Shown: positions 54,901 through 63,812, numbered from the stretch's first letter. The stretch: DNA of 64,000 nt from Cellulomonas cellasea (GCF_006538745.1 NZ_BJLR01000030.1:124001-188000), one strand, 5' to 3'. Program-made: numbers and translations. The notes: generated by a model not told the origin, from the letters alone.

Positions 54901-57900
54901 GCGACCGTCACCGTCAGCACGGCGGACGCCCGGCCGCCGCGGATGTTCGTCGCGGTGTACACGATCTGCAGCACCGCGGGCTCGTCGGGCGCCTGGACCA
55001 GGATGCGGCGGCCCTCGACGCGCGCGTCGACGCCCTCAGCCGTCTCGAGGTCCGTCACGAGGCTCAGCTCGCCGCCGTTGGGGTCGACGTCGTTCGCGAG
55101 CACCCGCACCTCGACGCGCTCGCCGGGCCGGACCTGAACCGCGTCGTCGCGCGCGACCACGGGCACGGTCGTCGTGGGCCGCGGGCTGATCCCCACCCGG
55201 ATCGTCGCGACCGCGCGCTGGCCGACCCAGTCCTCGACCGCGTACGTGAACGTGTCCGTGCCGAGCTCGCCCGGCAGCGCCTCGTACTCGAGCCAGTCCG
55301 CCCCGACCTCGACGATGCGTCCCTTGGTGGGGGCGACGGCCGCCCCGAGGAGCGTCACGCCGTCGCCGTCGTCGTCGATCCCGACGAGCGGCACGGGGAT
55401 CCGGATCGTCTCGCTCTCGAAGACCCGGGCCGTCAGGTCGCGCGGGCGCGGCGGGGACTTCGTGGTCGCGTCGGACTCGTGCACGCGCACCGTGAGCGTC
55501 GCCGCGGTCGTGTTGCCGAGCGCGTCCCGCACCGCGAACGTCGCGCGCGCGGTGAGCGGGGACTCGGGCGCCTGGTAGCGCAGCACGTCGCCGGACACGA
55601 AGAGCAGGCCCTGGCCGTCGCCGAGCGGCTCGGCGAGCTCGGGCACGAGCGTGAGCCGGTCGCCGTCGGGGTCGTAGGCGTCCTCGAGCACCGGGACGGT
55701 CACGACGCCGCCCGTGCGCACCGAGACCTCGACGTTCTCGACCACGGGCGGCTGGTTCGTCGCGGACGGCGGGACGGGGTGCACCGCGATCTCGCTCGTC
55801 GCGGACGCCGTCCCGTTCGACACGACGTACCGGACGGACACCGGCGCCTCGAGCGTGCGCGTCGCGGAGACCTGCACGAGCTGGTGACCGATCACCGCGA
55901 CCCGGAGCCCGGAGTCCGCGGGGGCCTCGACCGACTGGACGACGAGGACGCCGCCCGCCGGGTCGGTGTCGTTCGCGAGCGGGTCGACCGTGACCTCGCC
56001 GCCCGCGGGCAGGTACGCGCGGTCGCGCACGGCGACGGGCGGCTGGACCTCGGACGGCCACTCGCGCACGTCGACGCGCGCGAGCCCGGTCGCCTGCTGC
56101 GGCGGCGCGGCCACGACGAACGGCACGTAGTACGTCCCGGGGCGCGCGGCGCTCACCGTGAACGTCCCGGCCGCGAGGTCGGTCGTGAGGGTCAGGCCGG
56201 CGACCTCCTCGACGCCCGCGAGGCGCACGGGCTCGGCCGAGGAGCTGCGCACCGCGGCGAGCGGCTGGACGAGCGCGGGCAGGTCGACGTACGTCACGAC
56301 GTGCACCGGGTCGACCTGCGGCGCGAGCGAGCCCGCGGCGCGCACGTCGACCTCGAGCACGCCCTCGGCCGTCTCGACGCCGTCGGTGACCGTGAGGCGC
56401 ACCTGGTTGCGCCCGAGGGTCCCACCCTCGGCGCGGAACGTCACGGAGCCGTCCTGCCGGAAGCTCACGCCCCCACCGTCGGAGACCGCGCCCACGAGCA
56501 CGAGGTCGTCCCCGTCGGGGTCGGCGAAGTCGGCGAGCGCGTTGTAGGTGGCCTGGGCGCCCTGCTCGACGCGCATCGACCCCGTGCGGACCTGCACCGG
56601 CGCCTCGTTGACGCCGTCCTCGCGCACGGTGAGGGTCACGCTCGCGGTCGAGGGCGCGCTCGTCCCGCGGCCGTCGGTGATCGTGTAGGTGAACGTCGCG
56701 CTGCCCGTGGCGTCGGGGGCGACCGTGAGCTGGAGCGAGCGCCCGCCGTAGATCGCCTCGAGCCGCCCGAACTCCTGGGGCACCGGGTCGAACTCGCTGA
56801 CCGCGAGGATGCCGCAGTCCGACGACGAGTCGTTGTCGATGACCGGCAGGATCGTCGCGCGGCCGGGGCGGACGCCGAACCCGTCGTCCTGCGCGGTCGG
56901 CGGGGCGGACTGGGTGCCGCACTCCGCGACGAGGTCCTGCGTCGTCTCGGTGCCCTCGGCGTCCTCCTGCTCCTCCTCGAGCTCCTCCTCGGGGACGATG
57001 TCCTCCCAGTTGGGCTCGCGCAGCGCGGTGTCCTCGAGCGGCATCCACACGCGGCCGCGCAGCGTGTCGTTGAGCACGACGACGCCCCGGTTGACCCGGA
57101 ACGTGAGCTCGTCCTGGGACGACATGTCCTCGAGGTCCTCGACGACGGGCCCGGAGCCGCCCGCGCACTGGCGCAGGTAGCTCCCGGTCGCCGACGCCCA
57201 CGCGGCGTGCGCGCAGTCCCGGACGCGCACGGGAGCGGCGGGCCGCCCGGAGCCGCCGGTGACGCGCTCGACCGGGTCGCCGCCGCCGAGCGGGACCTCG
57301 AGCAGGGCGGTCCGGCTCGCGACGAGCACGTCGTCGGCCGCGGGCCCGGGCTGCTGCAGCACGAGCCCGTCGCCGTCGAGCTCGACCTCGCCGCGCAGGG
57401 TCACGAGCGTCGAGCCGGTGAGCCCGACGGGCTCGTCGCCGACCGCGGTCAGGTGCTCGACGCCCGCCCCGAGGCTCCCGACCGGCTCGGCGACGGGTGT
57501 GCCTGCTTCGAGCCGAACGCGCGTGACGTCCCCGGTCGTGCCGTCGACGCCGAGCGCGAGGCCGTCCCGCGTGACGACGACCCGGCCGTCGTCGCCGAGC
57601 TCGAGGTCGGGCGGGTCGGACGAGACGCGCAGCGCGTCGAGGCTCGCGAACGGGCGCACCCACGCGTTCCCGCCGGCGTCGAGCACCGCGACCGTGCCGC
57701 CGCCCATCGACGCGGACGCCTCGCCCGGGACGGGCACCTGCGCGACGAGCGTCACGCTCGCGGGGTCGACGACCGAGACGCTGCCGGGCTCGAGGAGCAG
57801 CACGTCGCCCGCGTCCTGCAGCACGTCGAAGCGGGCGGCGGTCGTCACGAGGCCCGAGTTGAGCTCCTCGACCTGCGTGTTGAAGCGCCCGAGCTTTGCC

Positions 57901-58055
57901 TGGCTCGTCGCGGTCAGCCACACGCCGCCGTCGTTGAGGTCGACGCGCGCGAGCGGGAACCCGGGGTTGACCAGCGCGAGGACCGCGAGCACGACCGGCA
58001 CGGTCACGACGGCCGCGGCGGAGACGGTGCGCCGGCGCACGGACGCGAGCCTCAC
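51993..58055 (-). CDS. Giant Ig-like/fibronectin type III surface protein
   Basis: 2020 residues from GTG 58055 (overlaps kinase stop, GTGA). One N-terminal TM (about 12-30), a propeller-like outer region (about 40-350), an acidic stretch (EEELEEEQEDAEG, near 370), about eight Ig/cadherin-like modules marked by DPDGD, NDTDPAGG, YDPDGDRL, DDDGDGV and NDVDPNGG, then about six FN3 modules (1470-2010) with ITGYRV, GYEVTV, SYSFVIRARN and VRVRARNAVGWGPWSE. The terminal WGPWS (1999-2003) resembles the class I cytokine-receptor WSxWS box. Matches the FN3 component of the PFNA cluster; likely an extracellular ligand- or wall-binding sensor. Confidence 0.9.
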   Translation of the reverse strand: MRLASVRRRTVSAAAVVTVPVVLAVLALVNPGFPLARVDLNDGGVWLTATSQAKLGRFNTQVEELNSGLVTTAARFDVLQDAGDVLLLEPGSVSVVDPASVTLVAQVPVPGEASASMGGGTVAVLDAGGNAWVRPFASLDALRVSSDPPDLELGDDGRVVVTRDGLALGVDGTTGDVTRVRLEAGTPVAEPVGSLGAGVEHLTAVGDEPVGLTGSTLVTLRGEVELDGDGLVLQQPGPAADDVLVASRTALLEVPLGGGDPVERVTGGSGRPAAPVRVRDCAHAAWASATGSYLRQCAGGSGPVVEDLEDMSSQDELTFRVNRGVVVLNDTLRGRVWMPLEDTALREPNWEDIVPEEELEEEQEDAEGTETTQDLVAECGTQSAPPTAQDDGFGVRPGRATILPVIDNDSSSDCGILAVSEFDPVPQEFGRLEAIYGGRSLQLTVAPDATGSATFTYTITDGRGTSAPSTASVTLTVREDGVNEAPVQVRTGSMRVEQGAQATYNALADFADPDGDDLVLVGAVSDGGGVSFRQDGSVTFRAEGGTLGRNQVRLTVTDGVETAEGVLEVDVRAAGSLAPQVDPVHVVTYVDLPALVQPLAAVRSSSAEPVRLAGVEEVAGLTLTTDLAAGTFTVSAARPGTYYVPFVVAAPPQQATGLARVDVREWPSEVQPPVAVRDRAYLPAGGEVTVDPLANDTDPAGGVLVVQSVEAPADSGLRVAVIGHQLVQVSATRTLEAPVSVRYVVSNGTASATSEIAVHPVPPSATNQPPVVENVEVSVRTGGVVTVPVLEDAYDPDGDRLTLVPELAEPLGDGQGLLFVSGDVLRYQAPESPLTARATFAVRDALGNTTAATLTVRVHESDATTKSPPRPRDLTARVFESETIRIPVPLVGIDDDGDGVTLLGAAVAPTKGRIVEVGADWLEYEALPGELGTDTFTYAVEDWVGQRAVATIRVGISPRPTTTVPVVARDDAVQVRPGERVEVRVLANDVDPNGGELSLVTDLETAEGVDARVEGRRILVQAPDEPAVLQIVYTATNIRGGRASAVLTVTVADDAAVLAPIAQDVVVPPIDTIGRESVEVDVLEVAQNPSGPLSDLRVSVPASAAEVATVTPQGNVVVTLVDHAQTVPYLLTNVSPQADRVSSYAFITVPALGFFPPTPRPKAPELRVASGEPLEIPLDEQVQVAPGRTASIADPAAVTATKSDGTALVKDATTLRFQSAAGYAGPASITVPVTDRTSAGDPDGRTSVITLAITVYALDDHPPTFEPTALDMGPGEAPIAVDLRALTRGPEGETTTTTPYTYQLTSAVPAGFTATLEGSTLRVSAARTTPKGTLGSLAVKIGYGRAGSMDVQVDLRVTASTRQLARVVDRTITDGVQGRDTVVNVLENALNPFPDGVLTVVGAVVETPGAGTASPTSSTVSVRPNADFVGAMVTRFRVRDATGDPDREVEGRITVLVRGKPDAPRAPRVVEVRDRTVVLAWDAPADRGAPITGYRVVANPGGAVRACASTTCTIDNLTNDTEYTFTVAAQNAVDWSDPSPASAPARPDAVPDPPGAPVEVSTGDRELTVRWEAPRSTGSPITSYTVEITPAPSNGPASVTTSTLSQRFTGLDNGKAYTVRVRAQNRAPEPSGWSPSSVTIVPAKAPEPPAVTATSGETGWSSEPEIVATWTPPANNGDPVRGYEVTVDGGAPVAVGGELSFRIPGAERGRTYTIGVRALNKAGASAWGTVTAEVWSGPQPPGSPVATAVDGGSWGQAAVELRWQPPSSAGGRGFVVTDYEITGGPSTISVGGGTTSHPVTGLPGGSSYSFVIRARNSRGIWSEPVPFAPVTVRTVPQAPNLTVTTGGVDQVTVGASDAADGGTGITARRYRVNGGDWVSGSPPGTIDQEGDVTVRYQVANAVGWSAETVAGARAGEPSAPGAPPIDSATSPSAEKLAFRWSAAEANGRDVTQYEWEVLRGAARIDRNGNAALPTEPVVVDVPGGGDVLVRVRARNAVGWGPWSERPATVTGPAPAAGAGG

Positions 58056-59731
58056 GGCGCGCACCCCTCGGCGGCACGCGCGGACGCCCCGCGGTCGGCG
58101 CGCACGATCGACACCTCGACGCACACGGGGCTCCCGGTCGCCGCGGCGGCGGGCACCGTGACGGTGGGCTCGTCGACGAGCTCGAGCTCGGCCTCACCGG
58201 TCGCGGCGCGCACGCCCCACAGGTAGAGGTCGCCGTCGGCGGGCTCGGGGTTGGTCCACGTGAACACCACCGCGCCGTCGGGCTGGCGCACGCCCGTGAG
58301 GTCCGCGGGTGCGGGGACCGCCGCCGCCACGCCGCTCGCGGGCGGCGCGAAGCCGGTCGGGTCCTGCGTGACGGTCCGCGAGCCCGGGTCGCCGAGCGTG
58401 AGCGCGACGACCACGACGAGCGCGGCGACCACGACGCCGCCCGAGACCAGGCCGGCGACGAGGCGACCGCGCCCCGCGGGCTCGGGGTCCGGCTGCGGGA
58501 TGAGGATCTCGCGCGCGGCCGTCTCCGTGCCGAGCTCGTCGGCCCGCACGCGGCGACCCGCCGCCGGGGCGCTCGTCGCGGCGGGCGCCGCCGGGGACGA
58601 CGGCTGCGGTCCGGCGGCGGCGCGCAGCCGGTGCGCGACCGTCCCGGCGGGTGCCGGGTCGGGCGAGACGCTCGTGACGGGGCGCAGGCGCGTGCCGTCG
58701 TCCTCGCCCGCCCGCAACGACCGGCGGGTGGTGGGGGCCGGCCGCGGGCCCGACGGGTCGATGCTGACGACGGGACGCAGGCGCGTGCGGTCGTCGCCGT
58801 CCTCGTCCTCGCCCGCTCCCCCGACGTCGCGGCCGGTCCCGGCGGCAGGCACGCGGGCCTCGTCGGTCAGGTCCAGCGGGGTCACCGCGAAGCCGAGCTC
58901 GGCCTCGACCTGCTGCAGCGAGCGCGCCAACGCGACGGCGCTCGGGTGCCGGCCCGCAGGCGAGCGGCTCATCGCGCGGGCGAGCACCGCGTCGAGGCTC
59001 GCCGGGACGTCCTGGCGGCCCGTCGGCGGCACGGGCGCGCGCTCGATGCGGGCCACGAGGTCCGCGGCGCCGTTCGCGCCGCCCGGGACCTCGAACGGCG
59101 TGCGGCCCGCGAGCAGCGAGTAGACGGTCGCCGCGAGCGAGTACACGTCGGAGCGCGCGTCGCCGGTCGGGCGCTCGGCGAGCAGCTCGGGCGGGGACCA
59201 CGGGATCGACATGCCGATCGCGACGCCCGCGCCGGCCCCGGTCGTCGCCGCGATGCCGAAGTCGGTCAGCGCCGGCCAGCCGAAGTCGGTCGTCAGGACG
59301 TTCGCGGGCTTGATGTCGCGGTGCAGGATCCCGGCGCGGTGCGCCGTCTCGACCGCCGACCCGAGGCGCACGCCGATGCGCAGCGCCTCCGCCACGGAGA
59401 TCCGCTCGACGCGGTAGCGCTCCGCGAGCGCCGGACCCGAGCAGTACTCCATGACGAGGTACGGGCGGCCGTCGACGGCGATGTCGGCGTGGAAGATCGT
59501 GACGATCGACGGGTGGTGCGAGAGCTGGGCCATGAGGTTGGCCTCGGTCTGGAACCGCACGCGCAGGTCGTCGTCGAGCGAGCCCGCGAGCAGCACCTTG
59601 ACCGCGACCGAGCGCCGCGGCATGTCCTGCTCGTAGAGGAAGACGTCAGCGAACCCACCGAGGCCGAGCACCCGGACGAACCGGTGCCCGGCGATCCTCG
59701 GGGGGGCAGAGGCGACGCGGCGTGCAGTCAC
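58052..59731 (-). CDS. Membrane Ser/Thr protein kinase (Pkb2-like) with outer FN3-type domain
   Basis: 559 residues. Kinase domain (about 15-275): Gly loop LGLGGFADVFLY, VAVKV (K45), HRDIKPANVL (D139), TDFG (D157), GMSIPWSPPELL activation/P+1 region and DVYSLAATVYSLLAG. A Pro/Arg/Asp linker, with repeated TRLRPV segments that could be phosphorylated, leads to one TM (about 420-443). The outer part (about 465-559) is FN3-like (LTGVRQPDGAVVFTWTNPEPADGDLYLW), not PASTA. GTG 59731 overlaps the FHA gene stop. Likely signals to the FHA and RDD-FHA proteins. Confidence 0.95.
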   Translation of the reverse strand: MTARRVASAPPRIAGHRFVRVLGLGGFADVFLYEQDMPRRSVAVKVLLAGSLDDDLRVRFQTEANLMAQLSHHPSIVTIFHADIAVDGRPYLVMEYCSGPALAERYRVERISVAEALRIGVRLGSAVETAHRAGILHRDIKPANVLTTDFGWPALTDFGIAATTGAGAGVAIGMSIPWSPPELLAERPTGDARSDVYSLAATVYSLLAGRTPFEVPGGANGAADLVARIERAPVPPTGRQDVPASLDAVLARAMSRSPAGRHPSAVALARSLQQVEAELGFAVTPLDLTDEARVPAAGTGRDVGGAGEDEDGDDRTRLRPVVSIDPSGPRPAPTTRRSLRAGEDDGTRLRPVTSVSPDPAPAGTVAHRLRAAAGPQPSSPAAPAATSAPAAGRRVRADELGTETAAREILIPQPDPEPAGRGRLVAGLVSGGVVVAALVVVVALTLGDPGSRTVTQDPTGFAPPASGVAAAVPAPADLTGVRQPDGAVVFTWTNPEPADGDLYLWGVRAATGEAELELVDEPTVTVPAAAATGSPVCVEVSIVRADRGASARAAEGCAP

Positions 59732-61359
59732 GCACCCCGCTCCACGGTGAACGTCACGCCGTCCCCGAGGTCGACGACCTCGCCGGCAGCGACGACGGTC
59801 GCCTCGCCGGGGTGCAGCCGCCGGGCACGCTCGCCCGGCCGGGACACCAGGATGCCGTTGGTCGAGTTCAGGTCGGTCACGAGCACGTCGTCGCCCTCGG
59901 CACGGACCTCGGCGTGCGTGCGCGAGATGTCCTGCTGCGGGCTCGGGACGGTCACGAGGCGCGGGAGCTCGCGGTTCGTGACGCGGGAGACCTGCGGGGC
60001 GCGGCCGAGCAGCACCGAGCGGTCGAGCGCGACGACGAGGCCGGTCGAGAGCACGAGCTTCGCGGTCGGGTCGACCTCGGGCGCGACGACGCGGAACGGT
60101 CCGGGGACCTCGTCCCCGGCCCACGAGGGCAGCTGGTCGCGGATCGCCACGAGGTCGCTCGACAGGATCGTCAGGCCGTCGTGGTCGTCGCCGAAGTCGG
60201 GGTCCGTCTGCGCGGCGGCCTCGCCCTGGAGGACCGCCTCCGCGGCGGCCACCACGTCCGCGCCATAGGTGTCGTCGTCGTCGAGGTCGTCGTCCGGCAC
60301 CAGGGCCGGGGTCACGACGGCGTGGTCCGTGGGCCGCTCGGTGACGGGCAGGACCGGCGTCGGCGTCGACCACGTGCGGCCGAGGTCGGCCTGCGGGTCG
60401 CGGGGCGCCTCCGGGTCGGCCTGCTCGCGCGCCGGCGCGGCCGTCTCGGCGGCCTGGAACGCGGGCAGGGGGAGGTCGGCGATGTGCAGGGGCAGCACGG
60501 GGGCCACGGGCACGGCCGGAGCTGCGGACGCGGTGGGCACGGCGGCGGCCGGGGCGACCACGGGCTGGGGCCCGGTGCGGCCGCTCGCGAGCGGGAGCTC
60601 GCCGGACCGGGTCGCGGGCTCCGGGTCGACGTCCGGGGCGGGCTCGTCGGACGGCGTCGCGGCGACGGGCTTCACGAGGTCGACCGCACCCGGGGGCGCG
60701 ACCTCGACGGCGGACGGGGAGTCCTCGACGCCGACGGTCGCGGAGGCGACCGGCTCGACGAGCGTCGACCCGTCCGCCGTCGACCCGACGGCGGGGCCGT
60801 CCACGGTCAGGGCACCGGCGGCCGCGCCGGCGTCGTGGGCGCTCACGTCAGCGGCGGGCGCGCCCGCCGCCTCGTCCGCCTCGGACGAGGGGGTCTCGGT
60901 GGCACCGGCACCGTCGCGCACGGCGAGCGGGACCTGCACCGCGGAGGCCCGCACGACACCGCTCACGACCGGGAGAGCCGCCTCGGCGCTCCAGGCCCCG
61001 GTGCCGGCGACGCGCACGGTGACGACGTCCGCGCCCTCGGCGACGCGCTCCGACCAGGTCGTGACCTCACCCGCGGCCAGCACGGACGACCCGTCGAGCC
61101 CGCTCACCTCGACCTCGACCGGGCCGCGCAGCGCGGCGTGCACGCGGCCGCCGGTGAGGTCGACCAGGGCGAACGGCTGCAGCCGGGCGATGCCGCCGGT
61201 CAGCAGCACCTCGAGCTGGTCCGCGAGGCCGCCGTCGGCGGGCACGGCGTCCCACACGGCCCGCACCACGGAGGGCGGCGTGGTCGGCGCGAGCAGCGCC
61301 ACGACCCCGCCTGCGACGACCGCGTGCCAGTCTCCAGGGGTGTACTCGGGCACGATCAC
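59728..61359 (-). CDS. Large FHA-domain protein
   Basis: 543 residues from GTG 61359 (overlaps the phosphatase stop, GTGA). An N-terminal folded region (about 1-160, VPEYTPGDWHAVVAGGVVALL...) is followed by a 250-residue Ala/Pro/Val-rich disordered linker and a C-terminal FHA domain (about 430-540): VLLGRAPQVSRVT, QQDISRTHAEVRAEGDD, VTDLNSTNGILV and VVDLGDGVTFTVE. All key FHA residues (Gly-Arg, Ser-x-x-His, Asn-Gly) are present, so phosphothreonine binding is expected. No TM or signal; cytoplasmic partner of the kinase/phosphatase pair. Confidence 0.9.
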   Translation of the reverse strand: MIVPEYTPGDWHAVVAGGVVALLAPTTPPSVVRAVWDAVPADGGLADQLEVLLTGGIARLQPFALVDLTGGRVHAALRGPVEVEVSGLDGSSVLAAGEVTTWSERVAEGADVVTVRVAGTGAWSAEAALPVVSGVVRASAVQVPLAVRDGAGATETPSSEADEAAGAPAADVSAHDAGAAAGALTVDGPAVGSTADGSTLVEPVASATVGVEDSPSAVEVAPPGAVDLVKPVAATPSDEPAPDVDPEPATRSGELPLASGRTGPQPVVAPAAAVPTASAAPAVPVAPVLPLHIADLPLPAFQAAETAAPAREQADPEAPRDPQADLGRTWSTPTPVLPVTERPTDHAVVTPALVPDDDLDDDDTYGADVVAAAEAVLQGEAAAQTDPDFGDDHDGLTILSSDLVAIRDQLPSWAGDEVPGPFRVVAPEVDPTAKLVLSTGLVVALDRSVLLGRAPQVSRVTNRELPRLVTVPSPQQDISRTHAEVRAEGDDVLVTDLNSTNGILVSRPGERARRLHPGEATVVAAGEVVDLGDGVTFTVERGA

Positions 61360-62195
61360 GGCTGGACCTCCGTCGTCCTGGTTCGCGGCACGGTCGCACC
61401 GTCGAGCATCTCGTCCCACGCGCTCGGCGCGAGCTCCGCGCCCGCACGGGGCACGGTCACGTGCACGTCCTCGTCGCCCACGGCGGTCGCCACGTCGACC
61501 ACGACGGCACTGACGTTGTCGTGGCCGCCGGCCTCGACCGCGCGCTGCACGAGCTGCTGCGCGGCCTGCTGCGGGTCGCTGTGCTCGGCGAGGATCGCCG
61601 AGATCGCGTCGTCGTCGAGCTCACGGGTCAGGCCGTCCGAGCACACGAGGACCCGGTCGTGCGGCCCCGCGGGGATCAGCCAGTAGTCGGGCTCGGGGCT
61701 CGGGCCCGTGCCGAGCGCCCGCGTCAGCACGTGCCGCTCGGGGTGCGTGCCGGCCTGCGAGGAGCTCAGCTCACCCGAGTCGAGCATCTCCTGGACCACC
61801 GAGTGGTCCACGCTGATCTGCTCGAGGACGCCCTCGCTCACGCGGTACACGCGCGAGTCGCCCACGTTGAACACGAGCCAGTAGGAGCCGTCGTCGTGCT
61901 CCGCGACGGCGACGCCCGCGACGGTCGTCCCGCCCGCACGTCCCTCGAACGTGTCCCGGATGCGCTCGGCCGTGCGGGTGAAGCACGCGTGCACGTCGTC
62001 CGCGGAGGCGACGGTGCGCCCCGCGAGGTGCGCGAACTCCTCGACCGCGAGCCTGCTGGCGACGTCACCGGCGTCGTGGCCGCCCATGCCGTCCGCGACC
62101 AGGAACACCGGGGGGTACGCGAGCAGGGCGTCCTCGTTGACGGACCGCACGAGACCGCGGTCGGTCGCCGAACCCCACGACGTGCGCACTCTCAC
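61356..62195 (-). CDS. PP2C-family Ser/Thr protein phosphatase
   Basis: 279 residues. Metal-dependent phosphatase motifs intact: GLVRSVNEDALL, FLVADGMGGHDAGDVAS (metal Asp), FNVGDSRVYRV, LVCSDGLTRELDDD (metal Asp) and GGHDNVSAVVVDV (metal Asp-Asn). It reverses phosphorylation by the kinase encoded two genes on. Start GTG 62195 has GGAG about 10 bases upstream; an in-frame ATG at 62234, close after a GATAAC box (62240-62245), is an alternative leaderless start. First gene of the cluster transcript. The C-terminus beyond about 240 is a short tail. Confidence 0.95.
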   Translation of the reverse strand: MRVRTSWGSATDRGLVRSVNEDALLAYPPVFLVADGMGGHDAGDVASRLAVEEFAHLAGRTVASADDVHACFTRTAERIRDTFEGRAGGTTVAGVAVAEHDDGSYWLVFNVGDSRVYRVSEGVLEQISVDHSVVQEMLDSGELSSSQAGTHPERHVLTRALGTGPSPEPDYWLIPAGPHDRVLVCSDGLTRELDDDAISAILAEHSDPQQAAQQLVQRAVEAGGHDNVSAVVVDVATAVGDEDVHVTVPRAGAELAPSAWDEMLDGATVPRTRTTEVQP

Positions 62196-62297
62196 CCCCG
62201 CTGCTCCTCGGGCGCGCTGCAGCCGCACCCACATGCTTGGTTATCGGCCACATCGTGCCCTACATGAGCAAGACAAGTGTAAAGATCCCCGGGCGTC

Positions 62298-63806
62298 TCA
62301 GATGCCCAGCTGGTACACGCCCCAGTACGCCAGCACGACGAGGACCACGGCCGCTCCGACGACCGACGTCCACAGCTCGACGGCCGCGACCCGGCCGGTC
62401 GTGACCCGGTCCCCCGCCTCGCGCACCCGGCGCGCCCGGTCCAGCAGCGCGACCCCCGCGACGACCGCGGCGATGCCGAGCACGCGCACCCCGATCCAGC
62501 CGCCCTGGACGACCCACGCGTTGCGCTCGTAGCCGAGCGCGAGCCGCGCGACGGCCACGAGGTACCAGACGAGCGACGCGACGGTCGCGACCACGAGCAG
62601 CCGCAGCGCGTCGGCCCTCCCCCGGACCCCCGGTGCGAGGCCGTCGGGCTCGTCGGCCCCGCCGCGGCGGCGGCGCACGGCCCGGGTGAGCACGGTGCCG
62701 AGGTGCGCGAAGGGGCCCACCGCGAGCAGCGCGACGCCGCCGCCGACGGTCGCGAGCACCAGGTCGCCGTCGCCGAGCCACCGGGGCGTCGGCACGGGCG
62801 CTGCCCAGTAGCCCTGCACGGGCTGCGCGCCGGCGATGCGCGGGCTCGCGCGCGACGTGTCGGGGAGCCCGCGGACCCAGCCCGTGAGGTCGCGCAGGAA
62901 GTCCTCGACGACCACGCCGCCCACGCGGATGCCGTGGCTCGCGCCCTCGTAGTACCGGACGGTGTAGTCGGCACTGCCCGCGATAGCGGTGTCCCGGATG
63001 ATCTGCTCGGCGCCCTGCACGAGCGGCATCGACGCGTCGCCCGTGCCGTAGACGACCAGCACCGGCTGGCGCATCTGGCGCTGGTACGGCGCGACGTCGA
63101 AGTCGGCGTACTCGAAGCCACCGCCGGGCAGCGACATGCCGACCGCGCGCGGGATCGCGCGGAACACCCCGGTCGGGACGCCGGTCTTGCGCAGGTAGGA
63201 GTCGGTCGCGAACGCGGCCTGCTGGCGCGGGGGCACGACGGGCGCCGAGACGAGCGCGACGAACGCGAGGGACGGGTCCTGCGCGGCCATGACCGGCGCG
63301 ATCCAGGCTCCCTCGCTCTCGCCGTACAGCCCGACGCGGGCCGGGTCGACGTCGGCCCAGCCGCGCAGCACCTCGACCGAGCGCGCGTAGTCCGCCGCCA
63401 TCGCGACGTAGTCCCGGTGCCGGGCCGTGTACGTGTCGAGCCGCTTGTCGGGGACCATCGTGACGACGCCCGAGGCCGCGAGCGCGTACGCCTGCTCCTC
63501 GAACGCGGTCGAGAACTTCCCCGTGCCGGCCCCGTGCACGAACACGACCCCGGCGCGGTCGCCGGGCGCGCCGACCGGCTCGCTGATCTGGGCCTGCACG
63601 ACCGCGCCGTCGAGCTGGACGCTGACGACCGTGGTGCGGACCTCGTACGCGACGGGCTCGGGCGCGCCGCCGATCGCGGTCGACGGGCTCTGCACCTCGA
63701 GCGGGTCGGTGAGCGGCACGGGGTCCCACTGCGGGCCCATCACGGCGCCGAGGACGGCGAGCACGATGATGCCGACGACCGTCCCCGCGGCGACCCGGTT
63801 CGGCAT
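62298..63806 (-). CDS. Alpha/beta hydrolase with C-terminal membrane segments
   Basis: 502 residues. An N-terminal anchor (about 5-27, AAGTVVGIIVLAVLGAVMG) is followed by an outer alpha/beta-hydrolase domain with oxyanion VFVHGAGTG, nucleophile elbow GLYGESEGAW (Ser), Asp in VVYGTGDASMP and His in GASHGIRVG. After about residue 325 there are four more TM segments. Substrate unknown, perhaps an acyl ester at the cell surface. ATG 63806 follows GATAAT (63813-63818) by 6 bases with no SD, a leaderless layout. Its end lies about 100 bases before the phosphatase start. Confidence 0.88.
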   Translation of the reverse strand: MPNRVAAGTVVGIIVLAVLGAVMGPQWDPVPLTDPLEVQSPSTAIGGAPEPVAYEVRTTVVSVQLDGAVVQAQISEPVGAPGDRAGVVFVHGAGTGKFSTAFEEQAYALAASGVVTMVPDKRLDTYTARHRDYVAMAADYARSVEVLRGWADVDPARVGLYGESEGAWIAPVMAAQDPSLAFVALVSAPVVPPRQQAAFATDSYLRKTGVPTGVFRAIPRAVGMSLPGGGFEYADFDVAPYQRQMRQPVLVVYGTGDASMPLVQGAEQIIRDTAIAGSADYTVRYYEGASHGIRVGGVVVEDFLRDLTGWVRGLPDTSRASPRIAGAQPVQGYWAAPVPTPRWLGDGDLVLATVGGGVALLAVGPFAHLGTVLTRAVRRRRGGADEPDGLAPGVRGRADALRLLVVATVASLVWYLVAVARLALGYERNAWVVQGGWIGVRVLGIAAVVAGVALLDRARRVREAGDRVTTGRVAAVELWTSVVGAAVVLVVLAYWGVYQLGI

Positions 63807-63812
63807 CCGGCG

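Noticed and set aside
51639-58226. Very long open frame on the plus strand opposite the FN3 gene
   Set aside because: Composition is Arg/Asp/Gly/Val-rich without domains. It arises from the GC-rich third-position bias of the real minus-strand gene, which has recognisable FN3 and Ig modules.
62240-62245. Leaderless ATG start at 62234 for the phosphatase
   Set aside because: The GATAAC box lacks the final T and is only 5 bases away, and the extra 13 residues (MWVRLQRARGAAG) are not typical. GTG 62195 with GGAG upstream is preferred, but the alternative is not excluded.
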